Source: Metallyticus violacea (lineage: Eukaryota; Arthropoda; Insecta; Mantodea; Metallyticidae). From it: DNA of 64,000 nt. Of this stretch, positions 20,626 through 31,770 are shown piece by piece. The notes under the pieces are model-generated. The model ran no database searches, was not told the DNA's origin, and was given only the letters and a program-made list of their open reading frames with translations. Where the stretch lies: NCBI GenBank assembly GCA_030762175.1, contig CM060831.1:145343501-145407500 (forward strand), given 5' to 3'. Position 1 is the first letter of the stretch. Every line of letters begins with the position of its first letter. The position numbers were made by a program, and so were the translations under genes.

Positions 20626-21875
20626 TATACAGAGTGAAGCATTTATAGTGTCACGGCCATTTTCCTCCGAAACGAACAGGAAAATTTGAAACAAAATTTG
20701 AAGTGCTCTTAGGGGGGCATAAATTAGCGCCCTTAACGCGCCCTTGAAAGTTCATTCTCAAGGCCATTTCAAGGACAAATTGATTTTTTCAAATGGAATG
20801 GTCTATTTTCTTTCCCAGAAATTGTAAAAGCATTCAATTTTCAGCATAAACGTTGTAGTGCATCTATCAGCTAGGGGTGATAGGTGGTGTGATATTGGAC
20901 AAATAAGACAGCAAATGCTTTTCACGCACTTTCAATTTACTGGCATCAATTTATGTTGGAAAAGTTACCGTTTTGAATTTGTAGTAGAGCCGTTGGCAAA
21001 ATTCAACACTCTTCTGAAAATCACCCACATGAAGGGCTTGATGTAGTAGGCTAATGTGATATGGACGGTATTTGTGACGTTTAATCTCTCTCTTTTGAGA
21101 GAGTCCCGAACCACGTTCCAGTTGACGGGAATTTCGGTGAGGTTTAGCGGCAACTACATCTAATACAGCAACTTTCGAAATTTCCCGAGGCAGCATTTCT
21201 CATTCGATGATGTTTTCTTGATGGGACACCTCCGGTTTCGGAGAATAAGTTTGCAAGTCGTTGAAAATTTCTAACAGATGACTGCCACCTTTCAGGATAT
21301 CGATCTCCGTATTAGTTGCAAGCTGCTATAACGTTCTTATGAGCTTTATCATAAATATAAATCATGTCGATCCTCTCGTTGATCGTGTATCGAACATCCG
21401 TGATTGAAAAACGAAGTAAAACTGACTGAGAAAAATGTCCTTTGAGATTTGAATTGTCAATAATGAGCACTTGTTTGTGTACCGATGTCAACAAATGAGC
21501 ATCTGCGTACAAACAAATGAGTTTCCTTCACAGCAATAACAAAACAAAAGAAAGAGAAGTGAAAGTGAGTGAATAACATTTGCCGTCTTATTTGTTCAAT
21601 ATACATCATCTATCACTCCTAGCTAATAGATGTATTAGAACTTTCATACTGAAAATTGAAGGCTCTCTCCATCCCGGAAAAGAAAATACACCAATCTATT
21701 TGAAAAAAATCAACTTGGTTTAGAAATGACCTTGAGAATGGCATTTCAAGGACGAGTTAAGGTCATTATCTTATGTCCCCCTTAGAGCACTTGAAATTTT
21801 GTATGAAGCATTTTTTGATTTCCCCCTTTGTTACGGAGGAAACGCCGCGACACTGCAAATGTCTCAACCTGTATA
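20626..21875 (-). mobile_element. Long-TIR IS630/Tc1-like element, internally deleted
   Basis: TATA flanks both ends (20626-20629 and 21872-21875). The left terminus CAGAGTGAAGCATTTATAGT and the reverse complement of the right, CAGGTTGAGACATTTGCAGT, begin inverted arms of about 310 bp (20630-20938 and 21558-21871). Shared blocks include GAAATGGCCTTGAGAATG-like sequence, AAATTGATTTTTTCAAAT, TGATAGATG-like sequence and the AAATAAGACxGCAAATG block. Between the arms, the minus strand encodes an N-terminal transposase fragment, but the DDE region is missing, so the element is 1,242 bp and could only have moved with help from a complete relative. Confidence 0.75.
20951..21512 (-). pseudogene. Transposase DNA-binding domain relic inside the long-TIR element
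   Basis: Read on the minus strand in three frames: TINERIDMIYIYDKAHKNV (about 21375-21319), then YGDRYPERWQSSVRNFQRLA with LFSETGGVP (about 21310-21220), then AVLDVVAAKPHRNSRQLERG and HKYRPYHISLLHQALHVGDF to about 20951. The order is helix-turn-helix, FSETG motif, second helix-turn-helix and PYH block, as in DUF4817/IS630-like transposases. It stops before the first catalytic aspartate, where the left TIR arm begins. It belongs to a different subfamily from the relics at 717 and 19356. Confidence 0.6.
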
Positions 21876-22185
21876 TACCTAGACATGATTTATTTACCAA
21901 CTTATATTTAATTTATATTACCATAATCCAGTGAGGGACGCAACCCTCTTTGTTGGTTCACTTCTGTATACCGGTATCAAAATAATGATGGATGTTATTA
22001 GTTATATATTTAAAAACCATACGTTTCTTTATGCAGAAAGCATGCGCATGCTTGTGTGATTGGTAATATTATGACAATTTTTATTCGCAATTAGGTCTAA
22101 AATACTGCATGATTACATGACACAGCCAGTAATAGACAAATGCAGTCATTTTATGTGTAACATGCGATTCAGTACACTGCCTGCT

Positions 22186-22800
22186 TTATACGAGTTTAAC
22201 AGAGAAGCGGAGGCGGCTCGAAACATTTGTGCCGTGTACGTGCAGAATGCCATCGGGGAAAGCGAGGCAAGATAATGGTTTTGTCGTTTCAAAGACAGCC
22301 GTGATTCCACACTTTCAGATCATCTGTCTTTGATGAAAACAGTTTAAAGGCTTTAAATCACGACTACCCTCACATTCATCTCGAGAATTGGAAAATGAGA
22401 TAAAGCATCATGCGACGTTTGCAAATTTAAAAATTGGCATTATGGATAACGCACGCTTTAAGCGAAAACAACAGAAATCGGTTGATCGGTATTTGGTCTT
22501 CTTTGCTTGTTCGTCTTCTGTTAAACTGTGAAAAACATCGATAATTTCTGTCCAGGATTGTTACTGATGACAAGAACTTATGTCTTAGTGTCACCAAAAT
22601 AGAAAGGAATGGTTGAGAAAAAATTATCATCATAATCATTCAAAATTTGGACAATTGCAGTCAATTTCGCCCCCAAAAGTCCAAAGTCCTCCACCCAATG
22701 TCTTCTGGTTCTTTCTACATCCCGAAATTATCATAAACAGTCTGGAAACGTTCATTCTTTTTATGTGTTTCCTCCTGTGCACATTATTTATGTCACACAT
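22186..22800 (+). pseudogene. Mariner-like transposase relic
   Basis: LYEFNREAEAARNICAVY at 22186 begins the mariner helix-turn-helix, followed by QNAIGESEAR and WFCRFKDSR with a stop replacing one residue. After frameshifts, FDENSLKALNHDYPHIHLEN gives the second helix region, LSENNRNRLIGI the linker, and IVTDDKNLCL the first catalytic block (mariner consensus VTGDEKW, here altered). PPPNVFWFF near 22690 is the degraded K-x-x-L-x-x-W-W-D block. The order of blocks is right for mariner DD34D transposases, and the many frame breaks show it is old. Confidence 0.6.
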
Positions 22801-23244
22801 TCGTTTCTTAGTGTCCAGGCTTCACTTGCTACAGCAGCGCAAAATAATTTCATTTGTGTTTTTTTTTTTTCTAGTTTTATGACCAAAGTTCATTTTATTA
22901 TTGTGGAATTTTCATATCAATGTCTATACCTTACAGGATTGCCGTTATACTTGGTGAGCAGATTATGAGGTTCTCGCGCTTGCACTGTACCTTCAGTCAG
23001 TCAGTCAGTCCAGCTGCGATGTCAACTAACGCCACTGCCACGGTTCGCGAGCTTCGTGGGAACGCTCATCAGTTGCAGCTAAACGGCTGTTGAAACCTTA
23101 CTTTACAGTGGTGTGCTAAAAATATATCAAAGTATTGTATTCCATAATGACTGTTTGTTTATGATTCGCTTCATGGTGTCAGAAGAGAGTTGAAGATAAA
23201 TGCTCTAATGATAGAATTCCTTGTCGTGCAGTCATAAGTTAAAC

Positions 23245-23400
23245 TCCGCGACGGCTCAATGCAAGAAATTGAGGAAGTTTTTGACGATAGAGTTGTTAAT
23301 TTGCCCGCTCGCTCCTCTGATCTAACCCCTATGACAATAAACTTTAAGTATATTGAACAATTCTACACAGGAAAAAAAAAAAAAATCAACTTCGCGAAAG
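23245..23400 (+). pseudogene. Tc1/mariner/IS630 transposase C-terminal relic
   Basis: The frame reads MQEIEEVFDDRVVNLPARSS then DLTPM, matching the late block around the third catalytic residue (P-x-RSPDLTPxD). The downstream part is interrupted by an A-run. It may be the 3' end of the mariner relic that starts at 22186, or part of a separate IS630 copy; the WP-RS-DLTP style leans to the latter. Confidence 0.4.
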
Positions 23401-24625
23401 GAATTAAGAAGAATGATGGATAATATCATTTGCTGATGCCATAAATGACTGTAAAATGAAGAAAAGCAGTTCAAATATCTTCATGGATGACATGGAGTGT
23501 AATGTATTTTAAGTGATTTTTTTCGTAATATTAGTAGCCATTGCCTCCATATTGAAGTTGTAGTTTGGTAAGGCGCGGACTGGAGTTGTGGTACGACCAT
23601 CAGCACATGCAAAGTTTGCTCCAGTAGGTTTCTGTCAATTATTATTTTGCTTCTTACATGATATTTTGCACTAAATGCCAGGAGTTGTTATGAGTAATTT
23701 TCAAATTACAATTTTTCATTATACTGTTTAATTTCCGTATTTTCATTTGTGGTTCAACTTCTGTTCGTACAAAAAGTACTTGGTCGCCGAATAAAGAAAT
23801 GTACTACATTTGCTGTCTTTAATTTTAAAATGTTTCCAAGACATTATCACTCTAATTGCGTGAGCTAGGAGGTTCTAGCTCTAGGAGTACCTAAGGTATA
23901 ATAAAATACCTTATACCATGACAAATATCTTAATTATTTGTTGTCTATGTCCACGTTAAGATACAATTATTATTTAAATAAATAATAATTTTGATGTAGA
24001 ACGTCAAGTCATAGACCTACAGGGCCCTTACCTTTGAGGCGATGTCACCAGAGACTAGATTGTCGAGTGGTGAGCAGCAGGGCAGGATGGATCGAGCGAA
24101 GAGCGAGGAAGGCGCGTCTTAAGACTCTTCTGTTTCGTAATTTAGCTTCGCAACCGCCTAGGGGGAGTCTTTACATTATGATGTAATATTTACCAAATAT
24201 AGAAACCAACGCCCTAGGTTTAAATTGCAGCAATTAATGAAAAGCGTGTACACCAGTGTTAGGGTTTCTTCCTAGCATCCGTGATTGTACTTAGTTCAGC
24301 ATCATTCTGCTTGTTGCTGCGCGGAAAACCTTCATCGAAAGTAGGAAACCGAATGGGTTTTTATTAAATAAATTAGAACTTTCTAATTCAACTGAGCTAT
24401 GCCAAAGTATAAAATATTGAAGCAAATACATTTAATTTTTCTCATAATAATTTGACCATATATTAAATTAATGCACCACTCGGCCGTACCTCTGACATTG
24501 TTTTTGGCAGTTAGCAATGCCTTTGTCTACATAAATATTAACAATGGTGACAGTGGGCAGTCCTTTTAACTCCTTGAGCAAAACTCAAAAGCTGGTGTTC
24601 ATTCACAGATGATATGCGTCTGGGC
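23401..24625. other. No recognisable gene or repeat
   Basis: The phrase GGTAAGGCGCGGACTGG near 23570 recalls the SINE A head but lacks a B-box or body. The remainder is unrecognised. Confidence 0.35.
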
Positions 24626-24626
24626 C

Positions 24627-24875
24627 CGCCAAGGGTACCGAGGTTAAGGTGCGGATTCATGAGTGGAACCTCCAGCCAGGACCGACCTCCTGACTGAGGT
24701 TTTTTCCAGGTTTACCTCAGTCCTCATAAATGCCAAATTCCGGAAAGGTACCTTAAAATATGTCTGGAATGCTTCCTTCATTAAAAAAAAATATCCTTTC
24801 ACATATCATCAGTGGCCACCGCCTGTGATGCCTCACTAGTAAAAACGAGCGTTAAATACGATTAAAAAAATTCCT
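24627..24875 (+). mobile_element. SINE family A, copy 2, old
   Basis: The head is heavily mutated and the B-box is deleted (CCTCCAGCCAGGACC). The body is clear: CTGACTGAGGTTTTTTCCAG, CCTCAGTCCTCATAAATGCC, and GCCACCGCCTGTGATGCCTC, ending GTTAAATACGATTAAAAAAA. No convincing TSD was seen. The loss of promoter boxes suggests it is among the oldest copies here. Confidence 0.85.
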
Positions 24876-25916
24876 AGGCAACACCGTTGATATTTAATGC
24901 ACCTCAGATGCAATTCAAGAAAAATGAATTCATCAGCTAAGCATTATAAGAATTTTGTTCATTTGACAGTATGAAAACGAATCAATTTACAGTATTAAAT
25001 GTTCCTTTCCAGCATCTCAGTTTTTCTTAAAAAACCTTGACAATAAAAACTTTGTTTTATTTATCCCCGTGAAGTTTAATTTGCGACACATTTATGTGCC
25101 CAAGAATATTCACCACATACGCAAATCCTCAAATTCACTTCCCAATTCATTAATACTTCAAAGTGAAGCGAAATGCTATTGAAATTGAAAATGCATGTAT
25201 TTAAAAGGTTCAGGTTTAGCATGATTGCCAGAAAAGCAAGTATAACATGCAACAGATAAACATAGCCGGCCACCGCCTTACGCTGCTTTTTGCCAAAGCG
25301 CGGTTAACAGAGATCAGTTTTAGCTGCACACAGTGAAGGACGGGCAATGAAGAGCTGTACTGTTGTTGCATCTCTCAGGTGTTCTCGTCCCGCCACTCCG
25401 CATTGTTTTGTTTCAGAACAGAGAGTGCGTGAGGTACAAGGGGCAAGCTTCACCCCCCAGGGTTTAAGAGCCCTCTTCAACATGCGTGATAAAATTCACC
25501 ACAACGCCGACGCCAGTTGAAGAGGCCCTCGTATGCTGCACATGGAGATCTTCGACTCACAGTGCGATAGCAGTAGCTTCACGCAATCTGATTGGCTGGC
25601 AAAGCAAGTACGCGTGTTACCAACAAGTAAACTTATTCACCAATACCTAATATAAAAAATGCTAAGTTTATGAACATAACTATTTCTACGTTTCTTGCAA
25701 GGCCAATGTTCTGTATTACAGATACCCCCAAAAGCACCACTTCTGTTATGTCTTACATATAAATCTTCAAAAGTGAAAAACTTTCTTAAAACTTCGAAAA
25801 TATATTTGAAAGAGTAGCAAACATTTGTATATAATCTATTCAAAAGTACAGAAGCGCCGGTACTCATACCAAGTTATTTTGTATGTTATATCAACAGAGT
25901 GTTAGAGTGAAACAAA
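24876..25916. other. No gene; GC-richer patch
   Basis: About 25260-25560 has more G+C and CpG than its surroundings but no usable frame. Minus-strand frames at 25076-25273 and 25637-25867 are unrecognised. Confidence 0.35.
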
Positions 25917-26050
25917 CCCGCACGGGTGGCCGAGGTCGTTAAGGCGCGGACTCGTGACCGGGAGGTGTGGGGTTTGATTCCCTTCAGGACCGCCCTCCCT
26001 AACTGAGGTTTTTTTCCAGGTTTTCCTCAGGTCTCATAAATGGCAAATGC
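25917..26050 (+). mobile_element. SINE family A, copy 3, 3'-truncated at a mariner junction
   Basis: The intact head CGCACGGGTGGCCGAGGTCG through GTTTGATTCCCTTCAGGACC is followed by body sequence up to CATAAATGGCAAATGCC. At that point the SINE stops and mariner coding sequence begins without a gap, so the two were joined by deletion or recombination, not by a simple SINE insertion (which would keep the 3' end). Confidence 0.85.
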
Positions 26051-26490
26051 CTACAACACAGACTACGTGCTTCCATCAAAGAGAAAAGGCGAGGAAAACT
26101 GAGTGGTGGTATGCGCCTTCTTCACGAAAACGCGCCAGTGCACACAGCTCTTGTTGCAAAGAACGCTGTGAAGAAATGTGGCTTCAAGGAGATCGATCAT
26201 TCACCCTACAGCCCATATCTAGCTCCCAGTGACCATTTCCTCTTCTCAAAACTCAAGAAGGACCTTCGAAAAACGAAATTTAAATGGGACGAAGAAGTGA
26301 TGGATGCTGTTTATGCCTATTTTATAGACAAGACTTCTGACTTTTGGGGAAGGAATAGATTGAAATGTTAATTGAAAAATATGAGAAGTGTATTGCAATA
26401 AAGGATAACTATATTGAAAGTGAAATACAGATTATGTCTTTACCATACCTAGAAAATGGTTAGGCCGGAGGCTATGAACCTACCCTCGTA
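26051..26490 (+). mobile_element. Mariner element, 3' part with right TIR
   Basis: The frame starting at about 26051 covers the last third of a mariner DD34D transposase: LRASIKEKRRGKLSGG, then LLHENAPVHTALVAKNAVKK, then SPYLAPSDHFLFSKLKKDLR. The second catalytic Asp is replaced by Glu (LLHEN instead of LLHDN), while the third (PSDH) is kept. The frame ends at a premature stop in the tail region (NRLKC). The terminal sequence AGGCCGGAGGCTATGAACCT with TACCCTCG matches the TIR of the copies at 40780 and 62714, and TA follows at 26489-26490. Confidence 0.8.
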
Positions 26491-27800
26491 TATTTTAAGA
26501 TTGGTAGTTGACACGTGTTAAATGCATTACTGTTAATTTTATTGTTTTAAAAATCTAAGTTCAGGATGAATTAGCTTCTGATTAAAACCATCTCTTATCC
26601 TTTGAGAATAACATGGCACAATATTTTCCCTCCATTACTGTATCTAAGTAGGCTGGGGACTGAATCCTAAAATGTATCACCGTCATCGACCCCCCTTTGG
26701 AGAAAGAAGGGCAACTGGCAACATTCCAATAAAGTGAACACTTCAACTGAAATATACAGAACTACAACTTCTCAAGTTTTGATTTCACTTCGTCTTCTTT
26801 GTTTGTTTGTTTTATTTAAAATGTTGTTATTTGTGTTGGCAAGCGAGGAAAGGGTGCCCAGTATTAGCAACGGAAGCAATTAATACACTGTGAACTATCT
26901 ACTGGTGCAATCTGAGCTTTTCAGTACTAACATTTAACAAAAAAAAAAAAAAAAAACAGACATAAGATATTCAATTTCACACAAACTGAACTTTGTAAGA
27001 AACGACAAGCTTAATTTTCTCATTAATAATTCAACCACTTTATTGCAAGGTTTAAGCCAATAATTCCTCTGTAAAATAAATATGTTTCAGCTCTTTAATA
27101 TGTTTTCTACTGTTCCTTTCTCGAAATAAATATTCATCTAAATTATTTTAATTAGTGTTTCGTGATAGCTATATTTTTAATTAATGTTACGATACATATA
27201 TTTGTGGAACGCACTACCATAACAAACACAAGTCGTTAGCTATTCTTCTCCGACACACATTACCCCAGTAAATTCTTTTTTTCTAAAGCACTTTTATTGT
27301 ACAAGTTCATATTTTCCATTTTTCCTCTTTTCCCTGTACCTCGCGCTACCCACTCCAAAACTCTCTTAGATTATTTGCCATCCTTCTTCCGCTCTACATG
27401 TTCATACCGTAGCAATTTTTGTGTTTTTATGTCGTCTGCTCTAAAGTCCTTTTAGCAAAAGATTAAAGTGGAAGTAAACAAACAGAAATGTATTACTCCG
27501 CCGGTACACTCAGCCGGAGACAGTGGAGCGCGATTAAGATGGGCTAAAACATCCCTTAGGGCAAAGCCCTCTTTCCGTAAAGAAAGGAGGCACGTCTTAG
27601 CAGACCCTGTTAGCCATTCTGGGAAATATCAGTCTAATTTAATTATGTTTTACTTTTTTAATAAAAAAAGTTCTTTGTCTTCGGCTTTAGAAAGCATCGG
27701 CTTCCAAAGATCATTTTCAATACCTCTGTCCTACCTGAAATCTTGTCCTGCCTACTATTTTGCAATGGTCTTCGATGCCCGTCCTATGCCTTATTAATTC
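26491..27800. other. No recognisable gene or repeat
   Basis: A run of A lies at 26940-26956. The 109-codon frame at 27468-27797 has no recognisable family. Confidence 0.35.
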
Positions 27801-27804
27801 ATTA

Positions 27805-28205
27805 TCCTGACAGCTGGGGTTGCGAGGGAACAAGGAATCCAAATTAAGAGACTAAAAACAATAGGAATGGACTTCATTTGAATGACGCGTCATAAGAATA
27901 GAAAGAACGCACGGGGGAAGGTTAGGAACCACCTGAGGGATATGGATAGGCAGCAGACAATTACGCACTACAGAGATATGATTTCGCTGGAGGTATAATC
28001 GGAATGGGGGGATGAAGTAGTACATAAAAAAGGATTAAACTCACTAGATACGGGGTTCGCATGGCTCAGACTAGGACATGGCGGATGAATAAGATCACTG
28101 AAGAATATGAGCGGAGAATTTGTCCCATCTGAGAGGAAGGGGAATCATGGATACGTATTCTGACTGGATGTAAAGGTATGGAAGAATGGGGGAAAAGTAT
28201 CTATT
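27805..28205 (+). pseudogene. Non-LTR retrotransposon 3' coding tail (RNase H / zinc-knuckle region) relic
   Basis: GLRGNKES near the start recalls the RNase H motif G-x-RGNE-x-AD. Further on AWLRLGHGG matches the R-x-GH-G block, and in another frame ERRICPI-stop-EEGESW then ILTGCKGMEEW matches the C-x-x-C...E-x-x-x-H-x-L-x-x-C tail found at the end of several I/R1/Jockey-type ORF2 proteins. Several stops and frameshifts intervene. It is followed within about 15 bp by the 3' half of SINE family A in the same orientation. Confidence 0.45.
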
Positions 28206-28218
28206 GCACTCTTTTATG

Positions 28219-28357
28219 CTTAGACCTGGAACGATTCCTTCCTTTGAAAAAAAATAATAAAATTCTTTCCCAATATATCATTTCATCTCATGTGCCATCA
28301 GTGTCACCGCCTGTGATGCCACAGTAGTTAAAACAGCCGTTAAATACTATTAAAACG
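28219..28357 (+). mobile_element. SINE family A 3' half without a head
   Basis: CTTAGACCTGGAACGATTCC through TTTCATCTCATGTGCCATCA and CACCGCCTGTGATGCC to GTTAAATACTATTAAAAC is the 3' half of family A. There is no tRNA head. It may be a 5'-truncated SINE or the 3' untranslated end of the retrotransposon whose coding tail lies immediately upstream, with which family A would then share its tail. Confidence 0.8.
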
Positions 28358-30650
28358 ATATTTTATAGATCGAATAGAGGGAGATAGTCGTGCTGGACTT
28401 CGCTGGAAGGAGAGGAGAAATTAGCGAAATTAGCGAAATTGGGGAAAACAAGTCGACTGAATCCAATTGTGTCATTCATAATGGAATTTTTTATATGTTA
28501 TATCCATTTATAACATTTTGAAACAAATTTCTGGTATTTTTATTTTATTCTAATTTATTTATTTTTATTGTTGAATATATGTTTTATATCTTATTGTAAA
28601 TAAAACATACAAGTGTACTATAAAAGCACGTACGGTCGTTGGACCCCTGCGCCTGTTGAAGTTGTTTTGTATTGAATTGGTGTCACTGTAATAAACATAC
28701 TCCCTGCTATGTATTGGTACGGTATGTGGCCCCTCAAGCTTATTCCCAACATTATTCTCTCCATTTAGCTCTGATTTACTGCTAACATGTCTCCGTCTCT
28801 TTTTCTTAAACTCCATATCAATTAGGTTCAAGTTAAAACTCTTGTCTATCTTTTTATTTGCCTTATATAGATTGTATTCAAATTCAGGGGTGGCTTTTCT
28901 AGGAGACCGTTGGTTTGCCTATCTCTAACAACTTCAACATTAAACTTTCTATACTTATGTATTGTTAAATGCGTTTTATGCTTAGTCGTTTGTCTGTAGG
29001 GGAGGATGTTTGTATTTGGGTCATTATCTGTAAAGGAGCTGGTTTGCAGCCGCAGTGCAAACCAAAGTCTCGGAAAGTTTGTGGAGTAATTTGATCCAGG
29101 AAGGTAAGAGAAGTTTCTTGCCCATTAATCACTCACTATGTGTGTCTACCTGGCGTTGCGTGAATGTTTGTCTCCAACTGGCTGATTGTTGTGGCGTTAC
29201 AAAGTTGAATAAAAACTATTAGATAATTACAGTGAAACATTATATGAGAAATAAGTCATAAGTCTTGGCAACTATATATTATTTCCTCTCAAATAAGGGA
29301 CAGCACTAAAAATCTAAGATATACGATTGAAAGTGTGTTGAATGTACTTTTTCGAATGAAACCACCAGATGAGCTGCGTGTCTCAGCACGACCCGAAGTT
29401 CAGCTGGTGAGCGACGAAGGTCACAAAGAGTAAACAACATGTATAGTGAAAATAGCGTTTCTCCGTGGCAAGAATACACGAGAAAGTTCCACAGAGCGCT
29501 TGTCCATGTTTCATAAACTGCAATGATGCAATTCAGTATGACATCCTCTTCTTTCGTGGTATAAATGACAACGTGGAGGATGTCTCCTCATCTCACCGAG
29601 TACTGGGTCAAAGTTTGTAGGCTTTCCATAGGTCGTACTTTACATTTAAAACCAAACTCTCCCACATCCTTCTGTGGGGACAGTTGCGGACTGGCCGCAA
29701 CCAACCATTCTGTTTCCCTGGGAGGATAGAAGCAGGTACGCTGCTTACCCACGGAAGACCATCTGGTCCACCTCCCAGTACAATAGTCGACTTAGTCACA
29801 CAATGGCGTCATCAATATCGCATGAGATTCGACCATATACCACACAGAGGCACAACGCACTCCGGACAACTCCCTGAAGGACATCCGGTCCGGTGCACTT
29901 TTATAACATCAAAAGTACCATGGGTGCTCAGAGTTCCCATCAGAGCTTCGGAGCACATACCCCAACTACGAGAAAACTTGCAGTTAATTTAATAGACATG
30001 ATGAAATAATGCAGTCATTTTCCAGCAGCGATAATCGGTCGTTTCGTTAGTACTAAGCTGTTTATGACTAGCTGACTAGTGAAGTTTCATTTGAATAAGA
30101 AATTATAAAGCTAGTAAACCATCTGCAAGTATTAATTTCAGTCAAGCTGTGATGTACACCTAGAGACAGATTTCATTCTACAGATTCCAGACTTTAGTCA
30201 ATAAGTTCGTTGTCATGAAAACCAGGAGAATGCCTTCCTGTTCTAGTTATTAACATTAAAATAGTTTGCAATCCAAACTGAGTAGTAGCTGCTATTCAAA
30301 ATTCATTCCTCCTGCGACGATTAGAAAGTGATATTAACTAACAAAGACTTGGGAACACTTGGGTAAGAAAAGAGTCGTTTGTCGGTTTGTGCCTCATTCA
30401 TAGTCTGATGATGACAAACATGAACGTGTTTAGTGCTCAAAATACAACCTTCGTATGCTTGTAAAAATGAAGATTTCCATAATTCAATTGTTGCGAAGAA
30501 TGAAACTTGATATTATTCTAAAACTAAACGTCAAAGTACTGAATGGATAGTTGGAAGGTTAAAAAAGCCAAAAGCAAAGACAATGCCAATATACAAAACG
30601 AAGAGAATTACTCACTCAGAGAGAAATAAATGTGTTCCTGTGGAAATTAT
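28358..30650. other. No recognisable gene
   Basis: The region 29600-30000 is open on both strands (102 codons plus strand at 29684-29992, 63 codons minus) and slightly richer in G+C; no family is recognised. The rest is A+T-rich. Confidence 0.35.
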
Positions 30651-30910
30651 TTATTTCGTTGTTCTAGAACATGCTCGCTACGTCAGGCCCGGGTAATCAG
30701 CACCAGGCCACTAGTTCCTTCAGCAAATTTTCTTGAGGGCTGACCCGAAGACTCGAAGTCACTCATGTTTGGACATTCTCAACATCTTCAAAGAGGCTCC
30801 CTTTCAATGGTAACTTCAGCTTTAGGAAAAAATGAGGATATCTCTAGGGAGTAGGGCGGAAGATTGAACTCTTGTTTTGGGGTAAAACATTCCCGTATAG
30901 CAACAACCCG
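30650..30910 (-). pseudogene. Probable mariner transposase C-terminal relic
   Basis: On the minus strand, KLKLPLKGSLFEDVENVQT resembles the FPKLK-x-x-LKG-x-x-F-x-D-x-x-x-IQ block that follows the third catalytic Asp in mariner proteins. VTSSLRVSPQENLLKEL continues with roughly correct spacing. The preceding DFFLF block is destroyed. No TIR was identified. Confidence 0.35.
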
Positions 30911-30974
30911 GTAAACTGGTGCCCAAAACATTTCATTTTCTAAGTGAAATTATTTAATTAAAATTTTCAGCTAA

Positions 30975-31770
30975 AGTTAATGTTAGTACAAAGGTAAATA
31001 CAGGATTACGACAAGGTCTCTCCTCTTTTATATTATATTTATATAAATAAAATTTTGGAAGAGTGGAAATTAACGGAACCAAAAGGTATATACCTGGATA
31101 GAAATAAGGATATTACAACTAATATTATTTTCGAATGATCAGGTTCTGTAGGCTATTAAAGAAGATGACCTCCAAAATAACAGAAAAATTAAACAATAAT
31201 TTAAAATGATATAATATGTCATATCTTGTAATAAAACAAAAGTATGGAGGGTAAATCAATGAGGAGAGCAAAAATAGTGATTGATGAACGGCAAACCTTT
31301 AAATATCTGGGATGTAGTATACCTAGTTATAAAATTAATTTAGATTTGGAATAAAATATACAGAAATATAATAGAGCAAATAAAATAATAAGGAAATTTT
31401 TGCGAAAAAAATGTGAATACAGATGTGTAAATTAGATTTCACAATGCCCTATCAAAGTCTACATTGCTTTATAGTAGTGAAACGTGGATCCTAAAATTCC
31501 AGGATCGGGAGCGAATTAAAGCGGAATAAATGAGATTTCCCACATCAGTAGAAAAGGTAATAATAAGAGATAAAAAGAAAATTAGTGAAATAAGAGAAAA
31601 ATTAAAAATAAAGAAAATTACTGACGAAATAAAGCACTGTCACAAAAACTGGCTACAACATATAGAAAGAATTCCCTAGAGAGACTACAAAGGCAAGCAT
31701 ATTTTATTGGGAAACGTGACCTGGGTCGTCCAGAAAAATGGAAAGTTAAAATTAGCTCGGAAGTAGAAGT
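30975..31770 (+). pseudogene. Non-LTR retrotransposon reverse transcriptase relic (C-terminal half)
   Basis: Blocks in order, across frames: KVNTGLRQGLSS (RT motif GLRQGD-x-LSP), FSND (degraded F-A/Y-DD catalytic motif) followed by QVL and AIKEDDLQ, RRAKIVIDERQTFKYLGCSI (the FKYLG thumb motif), LYSSETWILKFQD (Y-G-SETW block), and IKHCHKNWLQHIERIP (W-x-x-H-x-x-R-M block). This order is typical of the endonuclease/reverse-transcriptase ORFs abundant in insects. Stops and shifts occur throughout and the second catalytic Asp pair is lost. No 3' end or tail could be fixed. Confidence 0.65.

Noticed and set aside
29608..29992. Overlapping frames on both strands in a slightly GC-rich patch
   Set aside because: Neither translation matches a known protein, and frames on both strands are expected when stop codons are depleted by composition.
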